DNA of 64,000 bases. It comes from Butyrivibrio fibrisolvens. Lineage in GTDB: Bacteria > Bacillota > Clostridia > Lachnospirales > Lachnospiraceae. The notes beneath the pieces were generated by a model that saw nothing but the letters and a program-made list of their open reading frames with translations, did no database searches and had not been told where the DNA came from. The stretch's first letter is position 1; every line of letters begins with the position of its first letter. A program made the translations under genes and the position numbers. The stretch spans positions 3,472,001-3,536,000 of the forward strand of contig NZ_CP146963.1 of the NCBI RefSeq assembly GCF_037113525.1, given 5' to 3'. Below are positions 43,489 through 52,429 of this stretch, in pieces.

Positions 43489-43779
43489 ATGAGTTCTATA
43501 ATTCTTATTGCATCTTATATAGCAATCGTTAATTTCGCCGGATTCGCCGCCATGGGCATAGACAAGCACAAGGCAAAGGCCGGCTCTTACAGAATACCTG
43601 AATCAACTCTTTTTATACTGGCTCTTATAGGAGGTAGTATAGGAAGCATAACAGGAATGTTCTTTTTCAGACATAAAACACGCCACTGGTACTTTCTGGT
43701 ATTTATGCCTTTGATCCTTATACTTCAAATGGTAGCTATAGGTATGCTGTGCTATTATGTGGAGTTTAGCTTTATGTAA
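43489..43779 (+). CDS. DUF1294 small membrane protein
   Basis: 96 aa from ATG 43489, after GGGGGAGG at 12 bp. Three to four membrane helices with the family block GIDKHKAKAGSYRIPESTLF and IGGSIGSITGMFFFRHKTRH. The frame continues upstream but only into the argG terminator. Function unknown; the family is widespread. Confidence 0.8.
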   Translation: MSSIILIASYIAIVNFAGFAAMGIDKHKAKAGSYRIPESTLFILALIGGSIGSITGMFFFRHKTRHWYFLVFMPLILILQMVAIGMLCYYVEFSFM

Positions 43780-43833
43780 TGCCAATGACTTATAAAACTA
43801 AAGTCATATGATGATTTAAACGGGGGATTATTC

Positions 43834-44589
43834 ATGCATATAGCAGTTTGTGATGACAATATAGCCGATAGAAAGCAGATGCAGAGGCTTTTAGAGCGTG
43901 CATCTGATCAGAATAAAAAAGATGGTCTCGAAGGTTTTTTTATAGATCTTTATGGAAATATACCTTCTCTCATGCAGACTCCGCAAATGTACGATGGCAT
44001 CTTTATAGATATGACCAATATCGAAGAAAGCGGTATGAGCGGAATCGAAGTTGCCAGAGAGCTCAGGCAGATCAACATTACAGGCAGAATAATTCTGTGC
44101 ACTTCTTCAATTGATTACGAAGAGCTGGCTACTGATGAGGAAAAAGAGCTTTTTATCTTCATGCATAAACCCATTTTAAAGAATGAGCTTAGAAAAGTAC
44201 TTGATATATGTGAAGATTGCAGATCTAAAAAGGAGCCTCTTATAGAGCTTCGCGATGACAACGGTACTTTATATGTTAATGGTAATGATATCCTTTACGC
44301 TCATTGCCAAAACGGCGGAGGAAGAATTGAGATAAAGCTTGTAGACGGCAGATCTATCACTATTTTATCTACCATCTATATGTTTTATGAAGACTTAGAG
44401 CCATTTTATTATCTGCTTCCGGCTTCAGAATCAACTATCATTAACATCCGCCATATACAAAAAACAAACGCCTTTAGTGTGATCATGGATGATGGCAGCA
44501 AATTCAGACTTTCAATGGAATTCAACAAGCACATCAAAGAGCAGTTACAGGCTGAACTTGAAAAAAACAGTCAAAAAACAGATTCATAA
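43834..44589 (+). CDS. LytTR-family response regulator
   Basis: 251 aa. Receiver domain with acidic pocket VCDDN, phosphoacceptor Asp in GIFIDMTN and Lys in FMHKPILK. C-terminal LytTR DNA-binding domain (LYVNGNDILYAHCQNGGG, FYYLLPASESTIINIRHI, FRLSMEFNKHIKEQL). No histidine kinase gene is adjacent, so it is an orphan regulator here. Such regulators often control peptide signalling or secretion. The start follows a GGGGGA stretch. Confidence 0.88.
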   Translation: MHIAVCDDNIADRKQMQRLLERASDQNKKDGLEGFFIDLYGNIPSLMQTPQMYDGIFIDMTNIEESGMSGIEVARELRQINITGRIILCTSSIDYEELATDEEKELFIFMHKPILKNELRKVLDICEDCRSKKEPLIELRDDNGTLYVNGNDILYAHCQNGGGRIEIKLVDGRSITILSTIYMFYEDLEPFYYLLPASESTIINIRHIQKTNAFSVIMDDGSKFRLSMEFNKHIKEQLQAELEKNSQKTDS

Positions 44590-44619
44590 AAGGCGCACCG
44601 CCATATCAAAGTAAAAACA

Positions 44620-44650
44620 AAGCTCTCGCACCAAATGCGAGAGCTTTTAT
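44620..44650 (+). terminator. Terminator of the LytTR regulator gene
   Basis: Perfect 11-bp stem AAGCTCTCGCA/TGCGAGAGCTT, 5-nt loop, T-rich tail. Confidence 0.9.
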
Positions 44651-44718
44651 TATGATCTAATTTGCATTTTATCAGCAAAAACAGATTTCTTTGTTTATAC
44701 GCAAAATACTCTATTAGT

Positions 44719-45555
44719 TTAATATGTAACTATGATACCACCATCATTAGCATACATAGAGCTTACGCCTCGTGTATCAACCACTATCGCGTCTTTAAAC
44801 TTCTTCCTTGCAAGGATCATATCCTTTACAAGCATAGCTCTTTCATAGTTATTGCAGTGTGATACTGCAAGAGTTCTCTCTTCAGTATCATGACTTTCTT
44901 TTTCTATAAGATCGACCATCTTCACAAGGGCTTTGCGGATTCCAACGCCCTGGCCTCTCTGAACGATATTGCCTTCAACGCCTTCACATACAGGTTTTAT
45001 GCTGAGTGTAGCTGCAACAAGAGCCTTCATTCCGGAAAGACGGCCATTTTTTCTAAGAGTTTCAAGATTATCAAGAACAAAGAAGGTTGTCATATCATCT
45101 CTGAATGCAGATACCTTCTCTACTATCTCATCAAATGGAAGTCCCTGTTCTTCGTATTCCATGATCTTTAATGCTACCAGACCAAGACCACAGCTTGCAG
45201 AGAGTGAATCTACTATAGCTATATCCTTTTCTCCGTACTCTTCTTCATAAAGGTCCTTACCAATAAGAGCACTGTTATAGCTTCCTGAAAGCTTGGACGA
45301 AAGAGTTACGCAGTATACATGATCAGCATCTGACTTGAATGCCTGCATGAAGCTATCCGGTGAAGGGCATGCTGATTTAGGACATTCTTCACTTTCTGCA
45401 ACATGTTTAAGAAACTGTGCCTGATCAAATGTCTCGTCATCCATAATATGATAATCGCCTACTTCCAATGAAAGCGGAACGCTCTGAAATCTGGGATCAC
45501 TATAAAATTCAACCGGCAAATCGCAGCAGCTGTCGTATACAATCTTAAAACTCAT
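44719..45555 (-). CDS. DegV family fatty-acid-binding protein
   Basis: 278 aa from the ATG at 45553-45555, preceded by GGAGGAATT; an upstream in-frame ATG lacks such a site. DegV blocks: KIVYDSCCDLP, SACPSPDSFMQAF, CVTLSSKLSGSYNSALIG and SASCGLGLVALKIMEYE. Family members present fatty acids to fatty-acid kinase (FakB role). No fakA gene is nearby. Confidence 0.88.
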   Translation of the reverse strand: MSFKIVYDSCCDLPVEFYSDPRFQSVPLSLEVGDYHIMDDETFDQAQFLKHVAESEECPKSACPSPDSFMQAFKSDADHVYCVTLSSKLSGSYNSALIGKDLYEEEYGEKDIAIVDSLSASCGLGLVALKIMEYEEQGLPFDEIVEKVSAFRDDMTTFFVLDNLETLRKNGRLSGMKALVAATLSIKPVCEGVEGNIVQRGQGVGIRKALVKMVDLIEKESHDTEERTLAVSHCNNYERAMLVKDMILARKKFKDAIVVDTRGVSSMYANDGGIIVTY

Positions 45556-45658
45556 AATTCCTCCGAATAAAGCAATGTAGTTTCCATTACTACATAATAC
45601 CACCTTGAAGCATGCACGTAAACTAGAAATATGGGGGGGACTTTGTGAAGGCTTTGCC

Positions 45659-45829
45659 TTTCAGGAGTGGGGGTGGTAATATCATAAGCCTCATGTGAAA
45701 ATGTTACAGGTTTTTCTAAGGGGATTATACGCCTTCGTGGACACGCAGTACTTCGGCTCCTAATCCCCTAAGAAAAAACTGCAACATTTTCAAAATCGGC
45801 TTATGATATTACCACCCCCGCTCCTGAAA
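45659..45829. repeat. 171-bp near-perfect palindrome between divergent genes
   Basis: Two 75-bp arms (45659-45733 and 45755-45829), 64 of 75 positions complementary, around a 21-bp spacer. The outer ends read TTTCAGGAG in both directions. As RNA either strand would form one long hairpin. It is placed 104 bp before the DegV start and 114 bp before the DUF5721 start, so it separates two divergent genes. No transposase, so a MITE-like remnant or a folded regulatory RNA are the main options. Confidence 0.9.
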
Positions 45830-45942
45830 TTGAAAGTTATCGTATATTTGGGCAGTTATTCGAAGCAGTGTTTAAAAAGATGGTTAAAAATGATATTATT
45901 GGTTGTGCGATTAATTTTTATAACTTTTACATGGGGTTAACT

Positions 45943-46434
45943 ATGGTAGTTTTACAGATCAAAAATACAAAAGCATTTATGAATACGCTTCTTAGAGGTA
46001 GTGATTTCGATGAATTTCTGCTTGAAGAAGCAGTTATAAAGACAGGGAATTCTTATACAATTGATGGGCATGTTAATAAAGAGTTTTATGGAGATCTTAT
46101 AGCTGATGAGGCACCTTATGATCTTTCAAAGTGGGTTGATATTAAGAATGTATGTTTTGAGCTTATAAAGGGGAAGCATACTCCTCTTGGATTTAAGTTT
46201 GTAATGCAGGTTAAGCCGGAGCATACTACTGCGCTTCTTCAGAAGAAGGCATCAGCGCTAACAAGTAATGATGTAGCTTTTGTTATCAATGTTAAATTTG
46301 CGGATGGTATTACTACTATTACCAGTGCTTCTGCTATTAAGACTTTTTCACTTGATAAATCTTATGAGCAGATTTGGGATGATGCATTTAAGCGTTTCCT
46401 TACAGCACACGAGATTGAATTTGAAGAGCTTTAA
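45943..46434 (+). CDS. DUF5721 family protein
   Basis: 163 aa from ATG 45943 (weak GGGGTT before it); the frame extends 25 codons upstream but without a ribosome-binding site. Resembles the DUF5721 family of Lachnospiraceae: LQIKNTKAFMNTLLRGSDFD, FLLEEAVIKTGNSYTIDGHV, KFADGITTITSASAIKTFSL. Soluble, function unknown. Upstream is the 171-bp palindrome. Confidence 0.7.
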   Translation: MVVLQIKNTKAFMNTLLRGSDFDEFLLEEAVIKTGNSYTIDGHVNKEFYGDLIADEAPYDLSKWVDIKNVCFELIKGKHTPLGFKFVMQVKPEHTTALLQKKASALTSNDVAFVINVKFADGITTITSASAIKTFSLDKSYEQIWDDAFKRFLTAHEIEFEEL

Positions 46435-46502
46435 AAAATGTTGTATCCAAGGATTATGTTCCATTATCTTTGAAAATGCGCGACATCTAATGCACAAAAA
46501 GG

Positions 46503-46535
46503 CGGTCATATAAAGCTTATATCTTTATATGACCG
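46503..46535 (+). terminator. Terminator of the DUF5721 gene
   Basis: Perfect 13-bp stem CGGTCATATAAAG/CTTTATATGACCG followed by TCTATTATTAT. Confidence 0.75.
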
Positions 46536-46642
46536 TCTATTATTATAATCGTATATTTCTAATCACATATCGTAAAAGACACGCCTCTACAATATGTTTT
46601 CAATAAACCAAAAGAATCTACAATGATATCTTTTAGAATTAT

Positions 46643-47008
46643 TCACTCAGCATATTTTTTTAATATACTGATCAGTTCATCGTACTTGGGTCTTATCCTA
46701 TCATATACTTCCATAGCGCCATCCATTGTTCCGGGGCGTAAGATCTCAGTTATCTCTTTAACATCAGCAAGGAAGCCATTGCCTTCCATTGCAAGATTAC
46801 TGGCAACGCCTTTTAGGGCGTGTGCTCCCTGAAAAGCTTCTTCTGCGTTGCTACTTTCAAGACCGCTTTGAAGTTGTTCCATACTTGGGTCTTTTAGAAA
46901 TTTTAGCATGAATTTCTCTACAAGATCTTCATTTCCAACAAGGCGTTCTTTGACTTCTTCCCAGTTGACGCCCCAGTTAATAAGATCATTTTTAAACTCT
47001 TCATTCAT
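46643..47008 (-). CDS. Histidine phosphotransfer (Hpt) domain protein
   Basis: 121 aa, a lone Hpt domain. The phospho-His is in FQGAHALKGVASNLAM. The helical pattern with FMLKFLKDPSMEQLQSGLE matches the four-helix bundle. It would relay phosphate between a hybrid kinase and a response regulator, neither adjacent. AAGGAGG before the ATG. Confidence 0.85.
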   Translation of the reverse strand: MNEEFKNDLINWGVNWEEVKERLVGNEDLVEKFMLKFLKDPSMEQLQSGLESSNAEEAFQGAHALKGVASNLAMEGNGFLADVKEITEILRPGTMDGAMEVYDRIRPKYDELISILKKYAE

Positions 47009-47144
47009 AGATAACCTCCTTGCCGGTATGATACCTGCATATGGTACTTGGTCATGAATGCATATTTCTAAAAGTGCGGATTTACTTCGGGGTCAGGTGA
47101 TCATTGTAAATCACTCTACCATGCTAATCGATCAATTTATCCGA

Positions 47145-48221
47145 TCAGTCGTTCTGCATTTTAAGAAGCTTTGCAGCCTGATCTGCAGTTGTAAGTGCTT
47201 CTACAAGTTCATCGAGATCTCCGTTAAGGACATCGTCTATTCTGTGAAGTGTTACCTTGATCCTGTGATCGGTAACTCGTCCCTGAGGGAAGTTGTAGGT
47301 ACGTATCTTCTCAGAACGGTCTCCTGTTCCGATCTGGCTTCTTCTAAGTTCAGCTTCGCTGTCGTGCTGTTCCTGGATCTTAAGGTCATAGAGCTTAGCT
47401 TTAAGAAGAGCCCATGCCTTAGCCTTATTCTGAAGCTGTGAACGTTCTGTCTGAGAATAGATAACTATTCCTGTAGGGAGATGGGTAAGTCTTACGGCAG
47501 AGTCTGTGGTATTAACACCCTGACCACCATTACCGGATGCTCTTGTGATATCCATTCGTACATCTTCCGGTGGGATATCGATATCAACGTCATCTTCAAC
47601 CTCAGGCATAACCGCTACTGTAGCTGTTGATGTATGAATTCTTCCACCTGATTCTGTAACAGGGACTCTTTGTACTCTGTGAACGCCGCTTTCATACTTA
47701 AGTTTTGCGTATGCACCGCTTCCTTCCACCATGAAGCTGACAGTCTTCATTCCTCCGATTCCGATATCTTCTACGTTGATGAGGGATGTTCTAAAGCCTT
47801 TACCTTCAGCATACTTGTTATACATACGATAAAGGTCCGCTGCAAACAAAGCTGCCTCATCGCCGCCAACTCCGGCTCTTATCTCGACGATTACGTTCTT
47901 ATCATCGTCAGGATTCTTAGGAATAAGAAGAATCTTAAGATCCTGCTCAAGTTGTGGGAGCTTTTCAGAATTTTCATTGCACTCATCCTTGAGCATCTGT
48001 CTCATCTCAGGATCAGTCTCTTCTTCCAGCATCTGCTCACTGTCTTCTATAGCTTCTTTACACTTTTTATACTCTAAGTATTTCTCTACAAGTGGTGTAA
48101 GGTCGCTTTGCTCTTTCATAAGCTTTCTGAATCTGTCAGCATCTGATGCCACATCAGGTTCAGTAAGTACCATTCCTATTTCTTCATATCTGTGAAGAAT
48201 CGCCTCAAGTTTATCTAACAT
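47145..48221 (-). CDS. prfA: Peptide chain release factor 1
   Basis: 358 aa. Stop-codon recognition motif PVT in RVQRVPVTESGGRIHTST and the catalytic GGQ in ASGNGGQGVNTTDSAV. Releases peptides at UAA and UAG. Followed 191 bp upstream-to-downstream by prmC on the same strand, though here prmC lies upstream of prfA, reversing the common prfA-prmC order. Confidence 0.96.
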   Translation of the reverse strand: MLDKLEAILHRYEEIGMVLTEPDVASDADRFRKLMKEQSDLTPLVEKYLEYKKCKEAIEDSEQMLEEETDPEMRQMLKDECNENSEKLPQLEQDLKILLIPKNPDDDKNVIVEIRAGVGGDEAALFAADLYRMYNKYAEGKGFRTSLINVEDIGIGGMKTVSFMVEGSGAYAKLKYESGVHRVQRVPVTESGGRIHTSTATVAVMPEVEDDVDIDIPPEDVRMDITRASGNGGQGVNTTDSAVRLTHLPTGIVIYSQTERSQLQNKAKAWALLKAKLYDLKIQEQHDSEAELRRSQIGTGDRSEKIRTYNFPQGRVTDHRIKVTLHRIDDVLNGDLDELVEALTTADQAAKLLKMQND

Positions 48222-48412
48222 AATAAATCCAATCTACTAATTTGTTTTTCACTGTTTTTTATTTAAAGATTCAATAATTTAGTAATAAAGCAGGTCAAGA
48301 TATACTTCATCAAAAAACTATGATTTTGGATCACTTCATTTCAATAATAATGTAAGTAGCTTTTACTTCTTTTCGATGATAAAAACTAATTGACCAATCA
48401 AGTCACGCTTAA

Positions 48413-49255
48413 TCACTTATACAAACAGCCCCTGACAACCCTGTCATTTCCGCCAAGGTCTTTGATAACCTCAACTTCGTGGAAGCCTGCATTTCTCATA
48501 AGCTCAGCCACTTCCTGTCCCTGATCATAGCCAATTTCCATCATTAGCCAGCCACTTGAATACAGAAATTCAGAAGCTTTCTCTACAATCCTTCTATAAA
48601 AGACAAGGCCGTCACTTCCGCCATCAAGCGCTATATAAGGTTCGCCCTTGCCAACTTCGGGAGGAAGAGTCTCAATAACTTTAGTCTTAATATAAGGAGG
48701 GTTCGATACGATCATATCAAACTTTTCATCAATATCCTGTGGGAAAAGATCTGTCTTAATGATCTTCGTTCTGTCGCTAAGACCAAGGTTATTACTATTA
48801 GCTGTCGCAACCTCTATAGCTTTATCGGATATATCCGTCATAACACAAGTGGTGTCATTCGTATAATGAAGGATGCTAAGCGCAATACATCCTGATCCTG
48901 TACAAAGATCCATAAAGCGCATGCCATCAGAAACTTCTCTTAACGCTTCTTCTACAAGTGTTTCTGTATCCTGGTTAGGCACAAGAACATTCTCATTAAC
49001 AGTAAAATCAAGTCCCATAAACTCCTGATGCCCTACTATATAGGCAAGAGGAATCCTTGATGCTCTTTTTTCTATAAGTTCATTATACTTCTTTTCTTCT
49101 TCAGGTGACACTTCCCTGTCGCCATGAACTAAGAGTGTGTTATAGTCTGTGCCACAGACATACTCAAGAAGAAGCCGGGCGTCGAGCTGATACTCCGGCA
49201 CTCCGGCTTCTTTAAGTCTGTCTGATGCGATTTTATAAACATCTGAATAAATCAT
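48413..49255 (-). CDS. prmC: Release factor glutamine methyltransferase
   Basis: 280 aa. SAM motif FMDLCTGSGCIALSIL and the catalytic NPPY in MIVSNPPYIKT. It methylates the Gln of the release-factor GGQ motif, the product of the adjacent prfA. Its start overlaps the DUF1385 stop by 4 bp (ATGA type), so translation is coupled. Confidence 0.95.
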   Translation of the reverse strand: MIYSDVYKIASDRLKEAGVPEYQLDARLLLEYVCGTDYNTLLVHGDREVSPEEEKKYNELIEKRASRIPLAYIVGHQEFMGLDFTVNENVLVPNQDTETLVEEALREVSDGMRFMDLCTGSGCIALSILHYTNDTTCVMTDISDKAIEVATANSNNLGLSDRTKIIKTDLFPQDIDEKFDMIVSNPPYIKTKVIETLPPEVGKGEPYIALDGGSDGLVFYRRIVEKASEFLYSSGWLMMEIGYDQGQEVAELMRNAGFHEVEVIKDLGGNDRVVRGCLYK

Positions 49256-50232
49256 TCCAGAACGTCTTCCTCATCTTCATCTGCAAAATCAAAACCAAAA
49301 ACATCTTTCTGATAGGTTCTCCAGTCGAATATAGCTTCAACAGAAGCAATACCAACTTCAATCATTGACTCATCCGGTTCTTTGGTAGTAAGTCTCTGAA
49401 GAAGGAGACCCGGCTTTGAAATGATTGATATGACAGGATTGTCACTTTTTCCAGCAAACCTGATAAGTTCATATGATATACCTGAAACTACAGGAAGAAG
49501 CAGCACTCTATATAAGAGCTTCATCATAATACTATCAGTATTTATGAACATAAATAATATGATACTTACAACAAGTACGAACAGAATAAAACTGCTTCCG
49601 CATCTTTTATGAAATCTTGAAGAGCGCTTTACGTTAGCTACTGTAAGCGGAAGTCCTGATTCGATACAGTTAATGCACTTATGCTCTGCTCCATGATATC
49701 TGAAAAGACGCTTTATATCAGGCATCAGTGTGATCGTAAGAATGTACAGGATAAAGATTGCAATTCTTATTATACCTTCAGCAACTGCCTGAAGTGCCTG
49801 GCTCTGAAGATATACATTCATCCATGCAGAAAGTCTTTCAGGAAGTACCAGGAACAGGAAAATAGCCAAAGCAAAAGCTACTACTGTTGTAATAACAGAA
49901 AAGAACTTGTCTCCCTTGCCGCCTGTTACTGCATCAGCTGCCTTGTCAGCTGCTGTAGCATCCTCTGCATCGTCCTCATAAAAATCTGCAGATCTGTTTA
50001 AAGCCTTAGTACCAAGTACCAGTGAATCTATAAATACAAAAATACCTCTGATGAAAGGAATTCTAAGAAGCGGTGAGCCTGACAGAACTCCATGATATTC
50101 ATCTATCTCAACATGCACATCACCATCAGGTTTGCGTACAGCAACCGCATAAAGGTCCTTATTACGCATCATAACTCCCTCAAGTACTGCCTGTCCTCCA
50201 ATTCCCGAATAATGGGTAATTTTCTTTTTCAT
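49252..50232 (-). CDS. DUF1385 membrane protein
   Basis: 326 aa with about four helices. Family blocks GGQAVLEGVMMRNKDLYAVA near the start, FRYHGAEHKCINCIES and KRSSRFHKRCGSSFILF. Common in Firmicutes between rpmE and prfA/prmC, as here; proposed metal-dependent enzyme, function not established. Coupled to prmC by a 4-bp overlap. Confidence 0.88.
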   Translation of the reverse strand: MKKKITHYSGIGGQAVLEGVMMRNKDLYAVAVRKPDGDVHVEIDEYHGVLSGSPLLRIPFIRGIFVFIDSLVLGTKALNRSADFYEDDAEDATAADKAADAVTGGKGDKFFSVITTVVAFALAIFLFLVLPERLSAWMNVYLQSQALQAVAEGIIRIAIFILYILTITLMPDIKRLFRYHGAEHKCINCIESGLPLTVANVKRSSRFHKRCGSSFILFVLVVSIILFMFINTDSIMMKLLYRVLLLPVVSGISYELIRFAGKSDNPVISIISKPGLLLQRLTTKEPDESMIEVGIASVEAIFDWRTYQKDVFGFDFADEDEEDVLE

Positions 50233-50267
50233 TATTTACGGTCCCCCAGTTTGTAATAATATAAAAA

Positions 50268-50297
50268 ATGAGGCTGAGGCTTTTGCCTCAACCTCAT
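50268..50297 (-). terminator. Terminator of rpmE
   Basis: Stem ATGAGGCTGAGGC/GCCTCAACCTCAT with a TTTT loop; on the minus strand TTTTTTATATT follows. It separates rpmE from DUF1385. Confidence 0.85.
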
Positions 50298-50335
50298 CAT
50301 TGGATTCTCTGTGAATCTCAAGCAATGGCTTACTA

Positions 50336-50545
50336 TTATGCTTCTGCCTTGATGCCGTACTTCTTGTTGAATCTGTCAATACGACCACGAGCTGAAGCTG
50401 CCTTCTGCTGACCAGTGTAGAATGGATGACACTTAGAACAAATTTCTACGTGAATCTCCTTCTTAGTGGAACCTACTGTGAAAGTATTGCCGCAGTTGCA
50501 AGTAACTGTTGCCTGATAGAATTCTGGCTGTAAATCCTGCTTCAT
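50336..50545 (-). CDS. rpmE: 50S ribosomal protein L31
   Basis: 69 aa. Zinc-binding (C+) form with Cys in TCNCGNTF and ICSKCHPFYTGQQK. Start follows GAGAGGTGAG. It has its own terminator, as usual for rpmE. Confidence 0.96.
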   Translation of the reverse strand: MKQDLQPEFYQATVTCNCGNTFTVGSTKKEIHVEICSKCHPFYTGQQKAASARGRIDRFNKKYGIKAEA

Positions 50546-50685
50546 TTTTACTCACCTCTCTATATCTGAATAAACTTTCGAAAAATTCCGCATCTTTTTT
50601 GAATGCACAATTTCCGACTGTGCTGCTGTCCACATAGACAGCTATGTAATAATACCACAATTATGTCCAATACGCAAGTACAATT

Positions 50686-51606
50686 TTATTTCTTTAACCT
50701 GCGCTGACGCACGATCTCATATGCAAGGACACCTGCTGCAACAGATGCATTCAGAGACTCGATTTCGCCATTTACAGGAATAGAAGCAATCATATCGCAC
50801 TTCTCTCTTACAAGTCTGCTAACGCCTGATCCCTCGTTACCGATAACAAGTCCGATAGGGCCTGTAAGATCAAGATCATACATAGGCTTTCCGTCCATGT
50901 CAGCACATACAAACCACATTCCGCGCTTTTTAAGATCTTCGATAGTCTTGGATATATTGGTAACCTTTACAACAGGAGTGTAGTTAAGAGCGCCTGCTGA
51001 AGTCTTGGCAACTGTAGCTGTAAGGCCGACTGCGCGGTTCTTAGGGATGATAACGCCGTGAGCTCCTGCAACATTGGCACTTCTGATGATAGCTCCAAGG
51101 TTGTGAGGATCTTCGATATTATCAAGGATAAGAACGAAAGGAGCCTTTCCTTCAGCTTCTGCCTTAGCGAAAATATCTTCTATTTCTGAATAATCATATG
51201 CTGCAGCAAAAGCGATAACGCCCTGGTGCTTACCTGTGATAGAAATCTGATCAAGACGCTCTCTTGAAACAAACTTCACGATAGTGCCGGCTTTCTTGGC
51301 TTCACGGCGGATAGTAGATACAGCACCATCTGTGCAGCCATCAAGAACATAGAGTTTATCGATAGTCTTGCCGCTTCTGAATGCTTCAACCACAGCATTT
51401 CTTCCCTCAATAGCAAGAGAATCTGCAGGAATCTCTATCTCTTCATCATCTGCAGAGTCATTTCTGCGATTTTTATAGCGGTCTTTACCGAAGTCTCTGC
51501 CATGGTCGTTATCACGACCTTTATCAAAACTGCGGCCATTTCCTGATACTTTACCAAGGCTCTTAGCACCTTTATTATCGTTTCTTTTAAAATTATTATC
51601 TCTCAT
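50686..51606 (-). CDS. rlmB: 23S rRNA (guanosine-2'-O-)-methyltransferase RlmB/TrmH family
   Basis: 306 aa. A basic Asp/Arg/Lys-rich N-terminal arm (~50 residues) is followed by the substrate-binding domain (EGRNAVVEAFRSGKTIDKLYV) and the SPOUT domain (LDNIEDPHNLGAIIRSANVAG, IGNEGSGVSRLV, NGEIESLNASVAAGVL), which forms the knotted SAM site. The charged N-terminal arm is extra compared with E. coli RlmB. Confidence 0.93.
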   Translation of the reverse strand: MRDNNFKRNDNKGAKSLGKVSGNGRSFDKGRDNDHGRDFGKDRYKNRRNDSADDEEIEIPADSLAIEGRNAVVEAFRSGKTIDKLYVLDGCTDGAVSTIRREAKKAGTIVKFVSRERLDQISITGKHQGVIAFAAAYDYSEIEDIFAKAEAEGKAPFVLILDNIEDPHNLGAIIRSANVAGAHGVIIPKNRAVGLTATVAKTSAGALNYTPVVKVTNISKTIEDLKKRGMWFVCADMDGKPMYDLDLTGPIGLVIGNEGSGVSRLVREKCDMIASIPVNGEIESLNASVAAGVLAYEIVRQRRLKK

Positions 51607-51648
51607 TTAAATCTCCTGATCATATAATCTAAACGTCATAAAACAATC

Positions 51649-51845
51649 TAATGAGGTAGGTGTCAAAAGTTCCTTTTGACACCTTATGACTAACGGATTG
51701 TTCCGTTTCTTCGAAACTCTCACAATCCTAAAACATTCGCAAATCCGCACTACGTGCTACTTTGCTCATGTTTTGCGGGTCATAAATTCATATTCGATTT
51801 CGAGCAAGCTCGAATCGAAATGACTTTTGACCCTTACGTCATCTA
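51649..51845. repeat. Inverted-repeat element between rlmB and mrnC
   Basis: About 197 bp with related ends (ATGAGGTAGGTGTCAAAAG on the left; ATGACGTAAGGGTCAAAAG on the reverse of the right). Inside are a perfect 12-bp hairpin AGGTGTCAAAAG/CTTTTGACACCT (51658-51684), a TTCGAT...ATCGAA hairpin (51793-51819) and a GCAAA/TTTGC pair. No frame is supported. It may be a non-autonomous mobile element or a folded RNA in the operon transcript. Confidence 0.65.
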
Positions 51846-51901
51846 ATTATTTAAAATTCATTGCTATCTTTTATCAAATGACTGATTATGTATGATCTTT
51901 A

Positions 51902-52429
51902 TTACTTCTTCTTTTCATCAAGAAGCTTAACACCGTACTGAACGAGTTCAAGCACGCGGTCAAGCCTTCCTGCAAGATACAGATATCCGCACAGCGCCTC
52001 AAGTCCTGTAGCCTTGCGATAATCGATCACAGACTGGTTCTTGGCACTTGTATAGGACTTGGCATTTCTGCCCCTGTGATATACTGCCTCTTCCTCTTCT
52101 GACAGCTTGTCCATAATGGAATCTATGATAAATGCCTGTGATGCGGCATTAACATAGCGGACTTTAGCTTTATTAAGAGTATTAGCAGGTCTGTTGGACT
52201 GCTCGGTAACAAGCGAGCGGATTATTATCTCATAAACGCTGTCGCCAATAAAAGCCAGAGCAAGTGGTGAATACGTTCTCATATCGATCTTTTTAAGACC
52301 GAAAGTATCACGTATAACACCCGCAAGATCTGCTATTTTACCGCTTTCGCAAAGGTTTTCTTTTAGCTCATCCTGCATTCCATCATTATTAAGGTCCATA
52401 TTAGAATCAGTTAGGCCTTTATTGTCCAT
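51902..52429 (-). CDS. mrnC: Mini-ribonuclease 3
   Basis: 175 aa. RNase III catalytic domain only (PLALAFIGDSVYEIIIRSLV, RGRNAKSYTSAKNQSVIDYR, GLEALCGYLYL), no double-strand binding domain. It matures 23S rRNA ends. An acidic N-terminal stretch (~30 residues) is extra. The start overlaps cysS by 19 bp, the usual cysS-mrnC-rlmB order. Confidence 0.94.
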   Translation of the reverse strand: MDNKGLTDSNMDLNNDGMQDELKENLCESGKIADLAGVIRDTFGLKKIDMRTYSPLALAFIGDSVYEIIIRSLVTEQSNRPANTLNKAKVRYVNAASQAFIIDSIMDKLSEEEEAVYHRGRNAKSYTSAKNQSVIDYRKATGLEALCGYLYLAGRLDRVLELVQYGVKLLDEKKK

